Below are positions 1-13,656 of a DNA stretch of 64,000 bases, one piece after another; position 1 is the stretch's first letter; every line of letters starts with the position of its first letter. The notes under the pieces are model-generated. The model searched no databases. It was not told where the DNA came from and saw only the letters and a program-made list of their open reading frames with translations. The translations under genes were made by a program, and so were the position numbers. Location: positions 29,818,455-29,882,454 of the forward strand of contig NC_135551.1 of NCBI RefSeq assembly GCF_964340395.1. The letters run 5' to 3'. The DNA is from Glandiceps talaboti. Taxonomy: Eukaryota > Hemichordata > Enteropneusta > Spengelidae.

Positions 1-2220
<2,220 letters not shown>

Positions 2221-2328
2221 CTGTTTTTCATTATTGCGGTTATTGTTCCAGACACAATTTCCATTTCTTTCGTCACATAGGAAGTAATAGTCAAATGCGT
2301 TGAGAGGTCCGTCACACCACACAGCCAT
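2221..2328 (-). CDS. First coding exon of an unidentified gene, continuing off the left edge
   Basis: Seen: a methionine in strong Kozak context (A at -3, G at +4), an in-frame TAA two codons upstream, 36 open codons, then a splice donor (CAG followed by GTAGGG) leaving phase 0. The patch holds four CpGs in about 100 bases, unusual in this CpG-poor region. The peptide starts MAVWCDGPLNAFDYYFLCDE and then becomes Asn-rich with four Cys in all; no signal peptide or membrane segment is visible. I do not recognise the family. Inferred: the start of a minus-strand gene whose other exons lie at or beyond the left edge. It sits only about 107 bases past the AATAAA that would end the neighbouring gene, so it could instead be an alternative exon of that gene. 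Confidence 0.45.
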
Positions 2329-2434
2329 GTTTTATGTATTATGTCAATTTTATATTGCACCTTTTGAGGTATATATATTTTGTAAATACTGTTCTGAAAT
2401 CAGAACAATCAGTAAATGTACCTCCTGAGTTGTA

Positions 2435-2440
2435 TTTATT
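2435..2440 (-). terminator. Polyadenylation signal AATAAA
   Basis: Canonical AATAAA on the minus strand (TTTATT on plus), placed where the 3' end of the transcript with the 2804-2661 exon would be expected. The hexamer is common in AT-rich DNA, so it supports the exon only by position. Confidence 0.3.
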
Positions 2441-2660
2441 TTTTCACATGTAAGTCACAGTTGTTTACCACTGCATATGTCCCTTGCTAACACATCCAAT
2501 GCATTGAGTACCGTAGTTGTTTATAAAGTAGTGGAGTTTTTGACAGTTCTACAGCCAAAAGGCTCTTGGTGTGATAGTCAGTTGTTCCTATTTATGGATG
2601 CAAGACTGGTTTCCAAGTCAATTTTGAAAAATGTATATTACAGAAGTTTTACAGGTAACG

Positions 2661-2804
2661 TCACAAAGGTTCGGGTTGCTTCTTTTTATCTCCAACTGCA
2701 ACTGTCAGTTTGGTCAGATCGTACTTTGGAAATTTCCACCTTACATTGTCAGATGACAGGTCCAAAAGAATTAACTGCTGCAGTAGATATGATAATATCA
2801 GAAT
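2661..2804 (-). CDS. Possible terminal coding exon, unidentified protein
   Basis: On the minus strand a TTTACAG acceptor at 2805 opens 47 codons ending in TGA at 2661-2663, followed 221 bases on by AATAAA. The peptide begins with a Leu/Ile-rich stretch (about residues 1-16), then a mixed charged region with KFPKYDLTKLTVAVG, and ends in a basic tail with KKKQPEPL. A second acceptor (CTGCAG) inside would shorten it in the same phase. Three CpGs support coding. It would accept a phase-0 donor, as the exons at 46.5 and 35.8 kb offer. The protein is not recognised; a 47-codon open stretch can arise by chance, so the call rests on acceptor, frame, composition and polyadenylation signal together. 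Confidence 0.4.
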   Translation of the reverse strand: MLILSYLLQQLILLDLSSDNVRWKFPKYDLTKLTVAVGDKKKQPEPL

Positions 2805-2869
2805 CTGTAAATTTTCACTGTCTGGTTTTTTCTTTCTTCTCCCAACGTGATGCAGAAAGTTGTACGTAG

Positions 2870-5060
2870 CATAAGGTAGTGAGGTTGAAAACCTTCAGTT
2901 CTGTGGACAACTTGACGGTGGAGAGTTGTATGTAAATGGTGTGGGGTGGGCCCGAGTTTGAAACCCTTCTGTAACTTCTCTGACAGATTATAAGTTAAAT
3001 ATTAGCCAAGCATTACTGTTATCTGACAGCAGCTGATTGGCTTCAAACAATGTATGGACTGAAGTAAATCTTATTAGAGACTTCAAGGAGAAACTTTGCC
3101 CACACACACAGTATCTTCATGAAGTAATGTACTTGTAATAATCAAAGTATCCAGAGTACACAAACTACTTTATCTATTCAATAATTCTATTCACTTCTTC
3201 TTTCGTGTTTATCTCAGCTGTATAATATGAAACCACTGATGCTCACTAAGGATTAATAGGTCATCTACTGTACATCAATGTGTACACGTCAACAGTGATT
3301 AATGTAACCACTTTCTCTCTCTGTTTAACAGAAAAATATGAAATTAATATTCATATAATTTTGATACCCGTACTATTCTTCAGAAATGCCTGTATTGTGC
3401 TGTATAATGATGACATTGGTCTTCTTCACTTTCCTTGCTTTGGTCTGTCTCAGTATGTGCTGGTAGGTGTGTCACACTCAACAGAAAGCCAATGTTACAT
3501 GTAATTGACGTCACCAATGTTAGACCACAAGTATTTCAAGGCTGGTAATTACACACTAGTACAAAGTCGATGTGTTGACCATATTCTTATCAGTCCAACG
3601 ATGTCATACCAAAGGAAGGCAAAGGCAAGCCTTCCTAAAACAGGTATTGTCAAGTCCAGTCAACTCAATACTTCATGGAACAATACATCCACATCATACT
3701 GGTCTACAAGCTCAGTACAACAATAGTGTCCTTCACCTGGCCAATCAGCTTACTATCAGCTGTGGTTGGCCATGATTTGTGTAATCCGATTGGACCAATT
3801 GTGGGGGTGTGTACTGGGTGTGACATCAGCTGATTTTTGCATATTCAATGAGAGGCTCTGACCCTGTTTGTGCAGTGTGGCACACAGTCCAGCTGACTCA
3901 GGATATGCAAATTAAAGAACTTGTTTTTCACCAGTAAATCCAGCTCACAAACAAGAGTTGATGTAACTAACTTTATCACTGTACAAGAGGATTTTTTGAA
4001 GTAAAGTCTTTTGTGTTCACGTAAAACTTTAAGTGCAATCTTGTCCAAATTTGCCATTCCCAATAAATGGTATTAAGGTTTATTTTCAGTGGCAAACCAT
4101 CACAGTGAAAACACAGAGAATCCAGAGATGTTTCACCTCCTGTAAGCCCCCCCCCCCCCCCCCCCCCTAGATAATACACTTTTGTTTTTGGTGTGTATTG
4201 TTATACCAGTCATTTTTTGTGAAAAACAACAGTTTCAGTTTCTGACACAAGTTAGATTTCAGCTGTACTAGCACTTATCATACAATAGTGTTTATTTTAT
4301 TAAACCTGACATATGTCAACACAAAAATTGATGTTTTAGATTAATGAAATGATCATTATTTTATCTTACCAGACAAATATGACAAAATGTTAACATCTGT
4401 TCTCTGACCATACATGAGAAAAATAAGTTCATATCACTTAATAATGATAAATATGTTTGTGATGTGAGTCATCATGGCATCTCAACAATAACATTTGTGA
4501 AATATTAAAATCTATAAATATTTAAAATCAATTTACCAGGAGTAAATTCAAATTTTTTGATGAATGTATGTTAACGCAACTCTAAAGATGATTGCATTCA
4601 GGGTGGTGGTGATATAGGGGTCGGCGGTAGGATGTTAAGCTGACTGACACCCCCACCCCAATCCATTGCCGCTAACTCCAATGAAATGGGAAATCCTAAA
4701 TCCTACTTCAAAATACTGTATACAGTAACGGTTTGTCACGTAAATGATTAAAAATGGAAGTATTAATTTTTAATTTATGTGACCTATAATGCATGGTTTT
4801 ACTTACTGAAGTATAACTACCAAATAATATCATGTGCTACTTTGCATTCACTATTGTGCCATTGTTTCACATAGAAACCTCCTAGATACTGTACTTGTCA
4901 GGGAAGCTTATATTGTGTATTGGCAAGATATGAAAAGATCAAAATTTATCACTTTATAAGCTCTCATAGCTTGGCAATCGATTAAACTGGATGAAGAACA
5001 ACAGCAAATATCAATATAAAGTCCCTATCATATAAAATGTATGTACCATGCACAAACTGA
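2870..5060. other. Non-coding stretch, probable intron
   Basis: AT-rich sequence with short open frames lacking coding bias or paired splice sites. It holds a 21-base C run at 4147-4167. I see no gene here. Confidence 0.5.
4147..4167. repeat. Poly-C run
   Basis: Twenty-one consecutive C. On the minus strand this G run sits beside a TTACAG acceptor-like site, but no convincing exon follows. Confidence 0.9.
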
Positions 5061-5067
5061 GTTGAAC

Positions 5068-5384
5068 AAAAAACATGGAATATATACCCTGGTCGTTCTA
5101 CATCATGACAACGTGTGTCTATGTCATGACAATGTGTGTCTATGTCACTGGTTCTGCAGTATTCAAAACATAAGTAAAAACGTTCAAAATTGTCATTACT
5201 TTCCCCTGATTTTTCTTTGATGTTACTGGTGCTAGTATAGTTATGTTATTCTCCAATATTTTTCTTCATTCTGAAAGAAAATACTTATGACCTAAGGGTT
5301 TTGTCAGTATTCGTCATAACAAAGCCCCCATAGGTTACTTGTATTTTCCTTGGCTGAACAAAGAAAAATATTGGGGAACAACAT
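5068..5384 (+). mobile_element. Foldback element, family A copy 1
   Basis: The right part is an imperfect inverted repeat: CCAATATTTTTCTTCATTC on the left arm and GAAGAAAAATATTGGGGAA on the right, around a centre with ATGACCTAAGGG. The left part shares the CATGGAATATATACCCTGGTC...CATTACTTTCCCC...GATGTTACTGG sequence with copies near 17.1, 32.3 and 53.9 kb. There is no coding capacity, so this is a non-autonomous element. A small tandem duplication (CATGACAAYGTGTGTCTATG) lies near 5105-5145. Confidence 0.75.
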
Positions 5385-5389
5385 CTAAA

Positions 5390-6700
5390 AATATTACAGC
5401 AGCAAAATGTGGATGTTTGTTTCTTTGCATCGAGAGGTGATGCTCCCTACTCTGTTGAGATGAATTATCATTTGATTCTTTGGCGCAAATGCCCATATTT
5501 GGACTGCAACATAAAAATCCTGATAGAGTATTAGACAGAATCTGTTAGTCTGGATATCAATGTGGTATTGAATCATCTCTAACCCTAAGAGAGATTTTGA
5601 AATTCGATAAAGGATAACACTAGACTACAATGTAAAGTCTGTAGGCTAGACAGATACATGAGACAGATATAACATGTACATGTTTGTTCTTTACACTCTG
5701 GAGAAACGAACACATATTTTCACACAATGCACTTTTAATAGTGTCAACACTGTGATCAGCTCATGGATCAGGCCATTGAAAAATGTGTGCAACACCTTCC
5801 AATAGTGTTTTGTATCCAACTTATTAAATATCCCACCATGTAAAGCATACAAATACAATAAGAACAAGGACACCACTGTCGTGAATACATAATGAGGTTG
5901 AACACCATTGTTAGGCTGTTTGTGAACATCAACATATTCATAATGGTGACTATTCGTTTCGTGAGAGAGAAAACCCAAAGAAAGTGAAATGTGTTTGCTT
6001 AGCACAGAAGCAAATAACGTGTTAGAGAATATGAGCATACTATTGAAAAGGTGGAAAATGATAACATTTACTGTGAATCTATTACTCAATAAAGGTGTTA
6101 GGTTTCAGTATCACCTATGAACCAGTCTATTCTCATCACATTTCGAACACCATAATAAATTATTTCCCTTACAAGCAATCCTAAGAATGAGAGTGCTTTT
6201 TATTCATTAATGTGACTGTGAGGTGACAAAACACTTTTCACGAAGGAGCTTGTTTGCAAGAATGTTGTGGATCAAAGGTATTTGTCCTGTGATCTGGAAA
6301 AATTGGAATGTAATAAGTTGAGGATCAATTCAACTCAAGAGTTTCCTAATCTGGGGGAGGACGTTGCTAAGTTACTTAACACTAGTAACAAGAAATAAGA
6401 GGTATCAACTCAGCTCATTTGCCAATCTGGGGGAAGACATTGATATGTCTGCAAGTTAGAAACAAGACATTGCATGTACATTGTTGTACAATTTAAGTAA
6501 TAAGTCATTGATTCCACTGACAACAGCATAATTAACTTCTAGAATAATCTATCATTATTTAGTGGGTTAACCATACACATACATGCTAGAGAGCAAGCAT
6601 TAGATATAACAGACATGATGAAGTACTTGTTATCACAATCACACTGTATATATACTTAATTATTTATTAATTATATATATCTGGAAGGGATATTTCCTGA
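5390..6700. other. Non-coding stretch, probable intron
   Basis: A 132-codon minus-strand open frame (6089-5691) lies here, His/Leu/Phe-rich and without domain-like features, splice sites or CpG enrichment. In DNA this AT-rich it is best read as chance. Nothing else is visible. Confidence 0.45.
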
Positions 6701-6713
6701 AATGTCAGTTTTT

Positions 6714-6762
6714 CAGAGCTGCTCTTCAGTCATTCCTGAAGTTAGACTGAGGAGCAGCTCTG
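6714..6762. repeat. Compact near-perfect hairpin
   Basis: Arms CAGAGCTGCTCTTCAGTC (6714-6731) and GACTGAGGAGCAGCTCTG (6745-6762) pair over 18 positions with one G:U-type pair and a 13-base loop. Flanks do not extend the stem. It could be the core of a small foldback element or an RNA hairpin; it is shorter than a usual animal microRNA precursor. Confidence 0.8.
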
Positions 6763-6783
6763 TTTGATTACTTCATCATAGGG

Positions 6784-6940
6784 TAAGCTACTAGCCTTAG
6801 CCTGTGTACTGTGCCCACCAAGATACATCATTAGCTGGTCACACCTCCTATCGAGTCCTATCCCTCGTATTCCCTGGCCTAGGAGGTATGACTAGAGCTA
6901 ACAATGTATCTTGACAGTGCAGTAAACAGGCTAGGTAAGA
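6784..6940. mobile_element. Foldback (MITE-like) element with ~60-base arms
   Basis: The left arm contains AGCCTGTGTACTG, CAAGATACAT, TTAGCT and CACACCTCCTA. The right arm carries the reverse complement of the same blocks (TAGGAGGTATGA, AGCTAA, ATGTATCTTG, CAGTAAACAGGCT). About 30 bases separate the arms. There is no open frame. Confidence 0.8.
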
Positions 6941-6944
6941 CTTG

Positions 6945-7825
6945 GTTAGGGATAGGGATTGAGTGAGAACCCACATGATAATCTATATTGCTGCCATCTT
7001 GTACAGCAATAGTCATATGTATAATAAATCCCCCATCCCCACCCCACCCCTACCCCTACCACCTTGCCGACCCCACCACTGTCATTATATGTATATGGGT
7101 AAAAATATGTTAGTGCAGCTAAATCCTTGGGGCCCAGCACGATACACTTGTTTCTCAGCTAGTAATGGTATTTGTTACATAATCTGTCAAGATACAGTGA
7201 TATATCAGTAACAGTATAGTGACTTCAAGCCATTGTTTCTCTGTGCTTAGCTTCTCACTTTTCAATCAACAAGTGTTGGCTATATATACATGTAAACTAA
7301 ACTAATAAGGTGCCCTGGGGCTGTAATTGGACCTTGATACTAATATCATTCCTAGTCTAACAAACTACATATTGGTCTCTAGTCTAAACTAAGTGTTCAC
7401 ATTTCTATATTTTGCAATCATTGCTATCCAAATTACTTTTCTATTTCCCTTTTTTTAAATATAAAAAACAAATATATCATCACACGTGACATAAACAGAG
7501 AGGACAAATTATTCAGATAGTTATGCAAGTAATTCTTTTTTCACATTGCCTTGAGGATAAAAAGTTAATATGATGCAACTGTAGGGTAGGGCTCAAGAAT
7601 ACTTTCCATCAGGCTGGCTAGCTAAACACTACTGGTTCAGTATAGTGGCATTTAAAGGCTTATAATATAAATTATTACCAGCATGTGTTTAGTGAGTTAC
7701 AAAATGTCATGTCTGCATACATTAAACCAATTCAACATCAGGCCAATACTATGCTAGCAAATGGAATATAAATTTGTTTGACCTGTTCTGTAAATCACAT
7801 AAATTTGTATGAGACTGTGTGAGGA
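6945..7825. other. Non-coding stretch, probable intron
   Basis: Contains a C-rich, CCCCACCCCTACC-type purine/pyrimidine-asymmetric patch near 7030-7075. No gene evidence. Confidence 0.5.
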
Positions 7826-7828
7826 TAC

Positions 7829-7968
7829 CCCACAGGCAGTTGGTTCCGGAGATATGTATCAGAATGTTTCTATCAGAATACAATAAAATGTTGATAACAT
7901 CGATAATATTGTCATATTTAACCAACTATATATGAAAGGGGTAAAATTATACTAGTCTTGTTTCTGTG
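7829..7968 (+). mobile_element. Inverted-repeat element, family B copy 1
   Basis: Shares TCTATCAGAATACAATAAAA, a GATAAYATCGWTAATATTG block, CCAACTATATATGA and GGGGTAAAATTATACTA-like sequence with the better-preserved copy at 63670-63846. The left end resembles that copy's terminal repeat (CCACAGGCA...). The right inverted repeat is degraded. Confidence 0.75.
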
Positions 7969-8328
7969 ATTGCGCAAGTTTACCAGGAAGAAGAGCCTTG
8001 GCATGTAACAGCATGACGGCTTTATGCCCAAGGTTTCACCTTATGTACAGTCAATGCTACAAATCCTGGTGACATTGCACTAGATTAATAGATTATTTAA
8101 AAGTGGATTCCTATTTCCTGGTCAACAAACAACTTCAAGTTGCTCTTGATTTATCAGGTCACCTTGTGACCAATTAGTGGCTAAGCTTGGGATATTTGTT
8201 ATATATATAGATTCAGCCATGAACACCTAAATTGGATAATCGTACAATTGCAGTGCAATGTACAGTGGGATGACATTGCTGGGAGTGCAATAGCAGTTAT
8301 AGTGTGCAATGTTTAGCCAGAGACTTAT

Positions 8329-8690
8329 GGCTTTCAAATCTATCTAGATCCATAGCAGTTATAACAGTGTGTATAACTCTGTTGAGAAACTTGTTATTGG
8401 CTTTCAAATCTATCTAGATCCATAGCAGTTATAACAGTGTGTATAACTCTGTTGAGAAACTTGTTATTGGCTTTCAAATCTATCTAGATCCATAGCAGTT
8501 ATAACACTCTGTGTAACTCTGTTGAGAGACTTGTTGGCTTTCAAATCTATCTAGATCCATAGCAGTTATAACAGTGTGTACAACTCTGTTGAAACTTATT
8601 ATTGGCTTTCAAATCTAGAGTTCCATATCAGTTATAGTGCACAAATTTAGTCAAGAGACTTGCTATTGGCTTTCAAATCTAGAGGATGTA
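8329..8690. repeat. Tandem array, ~70-bp unit, about five copies
   Basis: Units start GGCTTTCAAATCTATCTAGA and include CATAGCAGTTATAACAGTGT and CTCTGTTGAGAAACTTGTT. The first two are nearly identical and the later ones are shortened and diverged. Confidence 0.92.
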
Positions 8691-9081
8691 CAATCTTATA
8701 CCACAACGTCTCACTATCTATTCCTTGAAAACATTCTGCTCACAAATCACATCAACAGGTGGTCATGTTATTAAATAAGACTACTACTTTAGTACTACTG
8801 GTGTGTGTCTACATATTTCCTGCCATGACAACAACAACCATCTATCAAAAGATCATGTTATTCAATCAAGTCTATATTACTCCAAATGACATATTATGAC
8901 AATGCATGTAGCTAAATTAGTACACATCTTTTAGAAAGTACAATTAATTAGTTTTTTTATGTGCAACAAAACTTATTGAATCAACTTACAACAAAAAGAA
9001 CATTAACCTAAAGTCTAGTCTATAAGATACAGACATTTGTGCCTGATAGGACTGAACAACATGACATATCTTGCTGCATGC

Positions 9082-9762
9082 AGTCAAACCTAGTGGTAAA
9101 CTATGGCTATCACCACTGGGTCCTCCTGTAATGGGGAGGGGCGATAGAGAAAATCACAGTCTATCTAGACTCAAACCTAGTGGTAAACTTTGGCTATCAC
9201 CCCTGGATCCTCCTGTAATGGGGAGGGGCGACAGAGAAAATCACAGTCTATCTAGACTCAAACCTAGTGGTAAACTTTGGCTATCACCCCTGGGTCCTCC
9301 TGTAATGGGGAGGGGCAACAGAGAAAATCACAGTCTATCTAGACTCAAACCTAGTGGTAAACTTTGGCTATCACCCCTGGGTCCTCCTGTAATGGGGGAG
9401 GGATGACAGAGAAAATCACAGTCTATCTAGACTCAAACCTAGTGGTAAACTATGGCTATCACCCCTAGGTCCTCCTGTAATGGGGAGGGGCAACAGAGAA
9501 AATCACAGTCTATCTAGACTCAAACCTAGTGGTAAACTTTGGCTATCACCCCTGGGTCCTCCTGTAATGGGGAGGGGCAACAGAGAAAATCACAGTCTAT
9601 CTAGACTCAAACCTAGTGGTAACTTTGGCTATCACCCCTGGGTCCTCCTGTAATGGGGGAGGGGCAACAGAGAAAATCACAGTCTATCTAGACTCAAACC
9701 TAGTGGTACACTTTGGCTATCACCCCTGGGTCTCCTGTAATGAGGAGGGGCGATAGAGAAAA
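9082..9762. repeat. Tandem array, 87-bp unit, about eight copies
   Basis: The unit contains CTATCTAGACTCAAACCTAG, GGCTATCACCCCTGGGTCC and CTCCTGTAATGGGGAGGGGC. Because 87 is a multiple of three, a 111-codon open frame (9071-9406) runs through the first half. It is broken by one-base indels further on (for example near 9395 and 9620), so I read it as non-coding. Confidence 0.95.
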
Positions 9763-9769
9763 TCCTTAC

Positions 9770-10450
9770 ATGACTTGACTGAGGCTAACATAACATAACA
9801 TGGTAAATTGCTCAGATCTGACCTCTGTCCCTTTAAACTTTTGGATGTCAAAATGTGTATATAAATATGTATATATATAAATAGTCTATATTTATTCATT
9901 TTGAGACCCTGGCTAAAGTACTGTTATCATGAACACTATCTGGTCTAAAGTATGTACTAACAAAAGATTATACTATCTGTCATCTATTGTGTATGCATGC
10001 ATCACTGTGACAGTAACATATCAACAAATGATTAGTTCTGTGTAGTTGATGAGAGCCCAAAGTACAATTATGCAGTAGATATTGGTACATACAATGTTCC
10101 AAGGTCTGTGAGTCTAGCCAAGTTACAAGTATATGGTAATTTTATTGACATAACTTTGGCTAACTGTTCAGAGATATAGGCCATGATTAAATTACTCATA
10201 CCTGGGGAGGGGTACATAACAAGCATCAGAACTCAAAATATATTTGTATGTAGACACTGTTGTGAAGATTATCACGTAGACACTTTAGTATGGTAGATGC
10301 ACATGTATATAACTTTTCTCCTGACTGAAAGATTTGTCATTTTGTACAGGTACATTCATTTAATCAGCAGCAGCATAATCTGAGTGTACTTAGCCGACCT
10401 CAGTGTAGTCTTGAATGACTAATGCTACTGTAACAACACTATTTCACCTG
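9770..10450. other. Non-coding stretch, probable intron
   Basis: AT-rich sequence without recognisable gene, RNA or element. Confidence 0.5.
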
Positions 10451-10888
10451 TCCTAGTCTAGTTCCTATACGGTATTGTTATGATTTACACTGTCATTCAC
10501 AGACTAGTTCCTATATGGTATTGTTATGATTTACACTGTCATTCACAGACTAGTTCCTATATGGTATTGTTATGATTTACACTGTCATTCACAGACTAGT
10601 CCCTATACGGTATCGTTACCATTTACACCTCCACTCACATAGTCTAGTTCCTTTACGGTATTGTTACCATTTACACCGTCACTCACAGTCTAGTCCCTAT
10701 ACGGTATCGTTACCATTAACACCTCCACTCACATAGTCTAGTTCCTTTACGGTATTGTTACCATTTACACCTCCACTCACATAGTCTAGTTCCTATACAG
10801 TAACGTTACCATTTACACCTCCGCTCACATAGTCTAGTTCCTATACGGTATCGTTACCATTTATACCTCCACTCACATAGTCTAGTTC

Positions 10889-10972
10889 ACGCACCGTAAT
10901 GGGATGTTGACGCTAATTTTGGTGGGAACGCGTCCCAGGGGACGCACCATAAAAAAAGTGACCGCGACCTCT
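10889..10972. other. CpG-rich 84-base insertion in the 48-bp array
   Basis: It replaces nothing in the unit: CTAGTTC before and TATACAGTATC after rejoin into a normal repeat. It is rich in CpG and contains the perfect palindrome GCGTCCCAGGGGACGC (10930-10945), plus GTGACCGCGACC. No terminal inverted repeat is seen. It may be a fragment of a mobile element. Confidence 0.6.
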
Positions 10973-11090
10973 GTATACAGTATCATTACCATTTATACCT
11001 TCACTCACATAGTCTAGTCCCTATACGGTATCGTTACCATTTACACCTCCACTCACATAGTCTAGTTCCTATACAGTATCATTACCATTT

Positions 11091-11257
11091 CAGTGTTTTA
11101 TTTAAGGGTGGTAAATAGGTAAAATCTACCGGGGTTCCCACATCATTTTACCGGGGTTCCCCACCTAAATTATGATACATTGCATGGGAAGCACTACCAG
11201 TTTTACCTCTTTCCCCCTTTCTGTTACCGGGGTTCCCAAACCTTAGCAAAAACACTG
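11091..11257 (+). mobile_element. MITE, family C copy 1, inserted in the 48-bp array
   Basis: It begins CAGTGTTTT and ends AAAAACACTG as terminal inverted repeats, and CATTT flanks it on both sides (11086-11090 and 11258-11262) as a likely target duplication. Internal marks are AAAATCTACCGGGGTTCCC and TTACCGGGGTTCCC. Removing it restores the array unit. Short length and no coding capacity fit a non-autonomous DNA transposon; the 5-base duplication does not settle the superfamily. Confidence 0.85.
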
Positions 11258-11399
11258 CATTTATACCTTCACTCACATAGTCTAGTTCCTATACGGTATC
11301 GTTACCATTTACACCTCCACTCACATAGTCTAGTTCCTATACGGTATCGTTACCATTTACACCTCCACTCACATAGTCTAGTTCCTATATGGTATATAT

Positions 11400-11995
11400 A
11401 TGCAAGGTTGGAAATAAGGTTGGAAACTGAATATTTTTTTCCTCTGTTACAACATAAAGGCCCACTTCTGATTATTAGGATTCAAATGTATGTATAAAAA
11501 CCAGTTGTCTGGCAGACCTACAGAAAAAGTTGGTCTAGTACAAAAGAATGATCGTATGTAAACCTCATGGCTCCACTGATAAGATAAAACTTTGGCAAGA
11601 AATCTGGGATTGAAAATTTGGCCTTTACAGACTCCCTTCATATTAGGATTAAAATCTAGGTGTGAAAATCGGTTGTTTGGCAGAGCTTTATATAGAAAAA
11701 GTTGGTTGAGAACAAAAGAATGATCGTATGTTATCCTGATGGCTAAACTGATAAGATAACACTAATGTGTCACAGTGAGAATATGGGATTGAAACCTTCG
11801 CCTTTAAAAATTTTCAGTGGTAGTTGTTGAGGGCAGTACATGTAGTAGGCAAGAGTTCCCAAACTGTTTAAACAATGGTTTTCTGAAGTAGGAACAGTTA
11901 ATCCTAACAGATTTCACTCTCTTGTAACTACATGTATGTAAAAATGCAGTCACTGAACTCAGTTATGGTTTTATATGGTTTTATTGGTAATAAAT
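11400..11995. other. Non-coding stretch with a diverged ~185-bp duplication
   Basis: AAAACCAGTTGTCTGGCAGA...GAATGATCGTATGT near 11495-11640 recurs as AAAATCGGTTGTTTGGCAGA...GAATGATCGTATGT near 11665-11810. No coding evidence. Confidence 0.6.
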
Positions 11996-11999
11996 AATG

Positions 12000-12345
12000 T
12001 AATGTTGGGTTCTCATATAGCACTTTCCCACTCCGTGCTCAAAGCACTTTACAATTATTACCCCTGGCTCGGATCAGGACGGCACAACGGCCCTTTAGTC
12101 TTCCTCAACTCTCCGGGGAGCATACAATCCATTGCAGCCATTTCAGCGCATAGGATTAAAGCCTTCACATTGCAACCTACATCCTACCAGGTCCCCAATT
12201 ATACAGCTGGGTTGACTGAGGCACAGTCGTGGTTCAAATCTTGCCCAAGGACTTTAGCCACTCAGAAACAAATAGCAGGCAGCAACGGGGCTTGAAACCT
12301 GCAACCTGTAGATTCCAAGCCGGTCACGCTAACCATTCACCCATA
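12000..12345 (+). mobile_element. tRNA-related dispersed repeat (SINE-like), copy 1
   Basis: Runs from TCTCATATAGCACTTTCCCA through AAAGCACTTTACAATTATTA, CCCAATTATACAGCTGGGTT, GACTGAGGCACAGTCGTGGT to CTTGAAACCTGCAACCTGTA and ATTCCAAGCCGGTCACGCTA. The last part resembles an antisense tRNA-type B box (GAAACCTGCAACC region). Diverged copies occur near 47.1-47.4 kb (minus) and 51.7-52.0 kb. The 106-codon open frame here is a shadow. Confidence 0.7.
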
Positions 12346-12349
12346 ATGA

Positions 12350-13650
12350 TAATGGTAAAAATGTAGAATTACAGAAGTTCTAAAACTTTCTGAGTGGAGT
12401 TCAGATGACATCATTACTTCTTCAGCCAACAGACTTGGCTATCTGCCTTGAAAATGAGTATAAAGAGAACCAACCCTGTGGACTATAATTGTGAGTATAC
12501 TGGATTTCCCCCTTCCCTATATGTTACTTTAGTCTAAAACCATAAATCATTACATCATACATAACAAAGCCACAACAAATGTAGTTGGTACTACAGCGGA
12601 TAGACAAGCATGACATCATTTCCAACATCAGATCTTGCAAACTCCTCCTTTATTTACAGAGCACATGTACCTACAGTACAGGTACTTACATCATGCTTCT
12701 AAACTTTGAAACTTTCGAACTGACATCATCAACCAAATTACATCTACTTTAAATGCCCGTGATTCAATGATTGGCGTTATCTTATCAATGAACCCATCAG
12801 GATTTGATTATGGTTAGAAAGGATGATATTTTTATTCAAAGCTAAATTTTTTTATTGCTTTGCCAGGCAACTGTTTTTCCAACCAAATTTTGATCCTAAG
12901 GATCTAACTTGGTCTTTCAACAAAACTTGCAGGCAAGAGCAATCCTGATTGGTTTGTGAGGTCAAAACTATGCTGACAAGCCAATTTCTATCCAATCAAA
13001 TGCATGATAACATGACGCAACTTGGCCAAGTTACCTAGAATGTAGGGTATGTCCCAGAATGAACTCTTTCAAACTTTTGAACCGTTAGCAATTTTTAAAC
13101 TGAACTTATGAACTATTGACACGAACTAGTTTGTAAAATGATGAGTGGTGGAGAAGCCAATCACCTTGTGTGTACTTTAAACTTTTCTATATCATTGCAT
13201 AGTAATGTTTGTTTGTTTGCAACTCTAGGGGGTTGGATACAGGGTGTCAATGTAGAGTCATAACAACATACATGTTTACATCAATATTTAATAACTGTAT
13301 TGCCATGGTATGTATCCAACACGACACATCAATGATTTATCTAGTCTAGAGGCTATTGCTAATCCATGACTTCAAATCTCAGGATCGCTTCATCTCGTCT
13401 AGCTCAATGAGAAATCATGAACCAAACGTTGTTCATGTAAATGAGTAAACCCCAACTGTTAGAATGATGTGAATAATGTATAAGTAGCATCCTGAGCTGA
13501 CAAATATACCATATTTGGACATTACATTACTGCCCCCTCTAAATACTAACCTATCACCTCTAAATACTAACCTATCATATCATTGGGCAGAATTCTATCA
13601 TTGATAAACAAAGGCAGGATGATGTTAATGACTGTGTGGGTGGCTTCATT
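12350..13650. other. Non-coding stretch, probable intron
   Basis: Nothing gene-like found. A 17-base direct duplication (CTCTAAATACTAACCTATC) occurs near 13537-13577. Confidence 0.5.
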
Positions 13651-13656
13651 TCAATC

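Larger units (their letters stand above)
10452..11395. repeat. Tandem array, 48-bp unit, interrupted twice
   Basis: Units read CTAGTTCCTATACGGTATCG, TTACCATTTACACCTCCACT, CACATAGT. An earlier variant (about 10455-10590) has ATTGTTATGATTTACACTGT instead. Two different sequences are inserted in the array, at 10889-10972 and 11091-11257. Confidence 0.93.

Noticed and set aside
5691-6089. 132-codon minus-strand gene
   Set aside because: No splice sites, CpGs, domain or coding bias; length is within chance for AT-rich DNA.
9071-9406. 111-codon repeat protein
   Set aside because: The 87-bp unit is a multiple of three; later units have frame-breaking indels.
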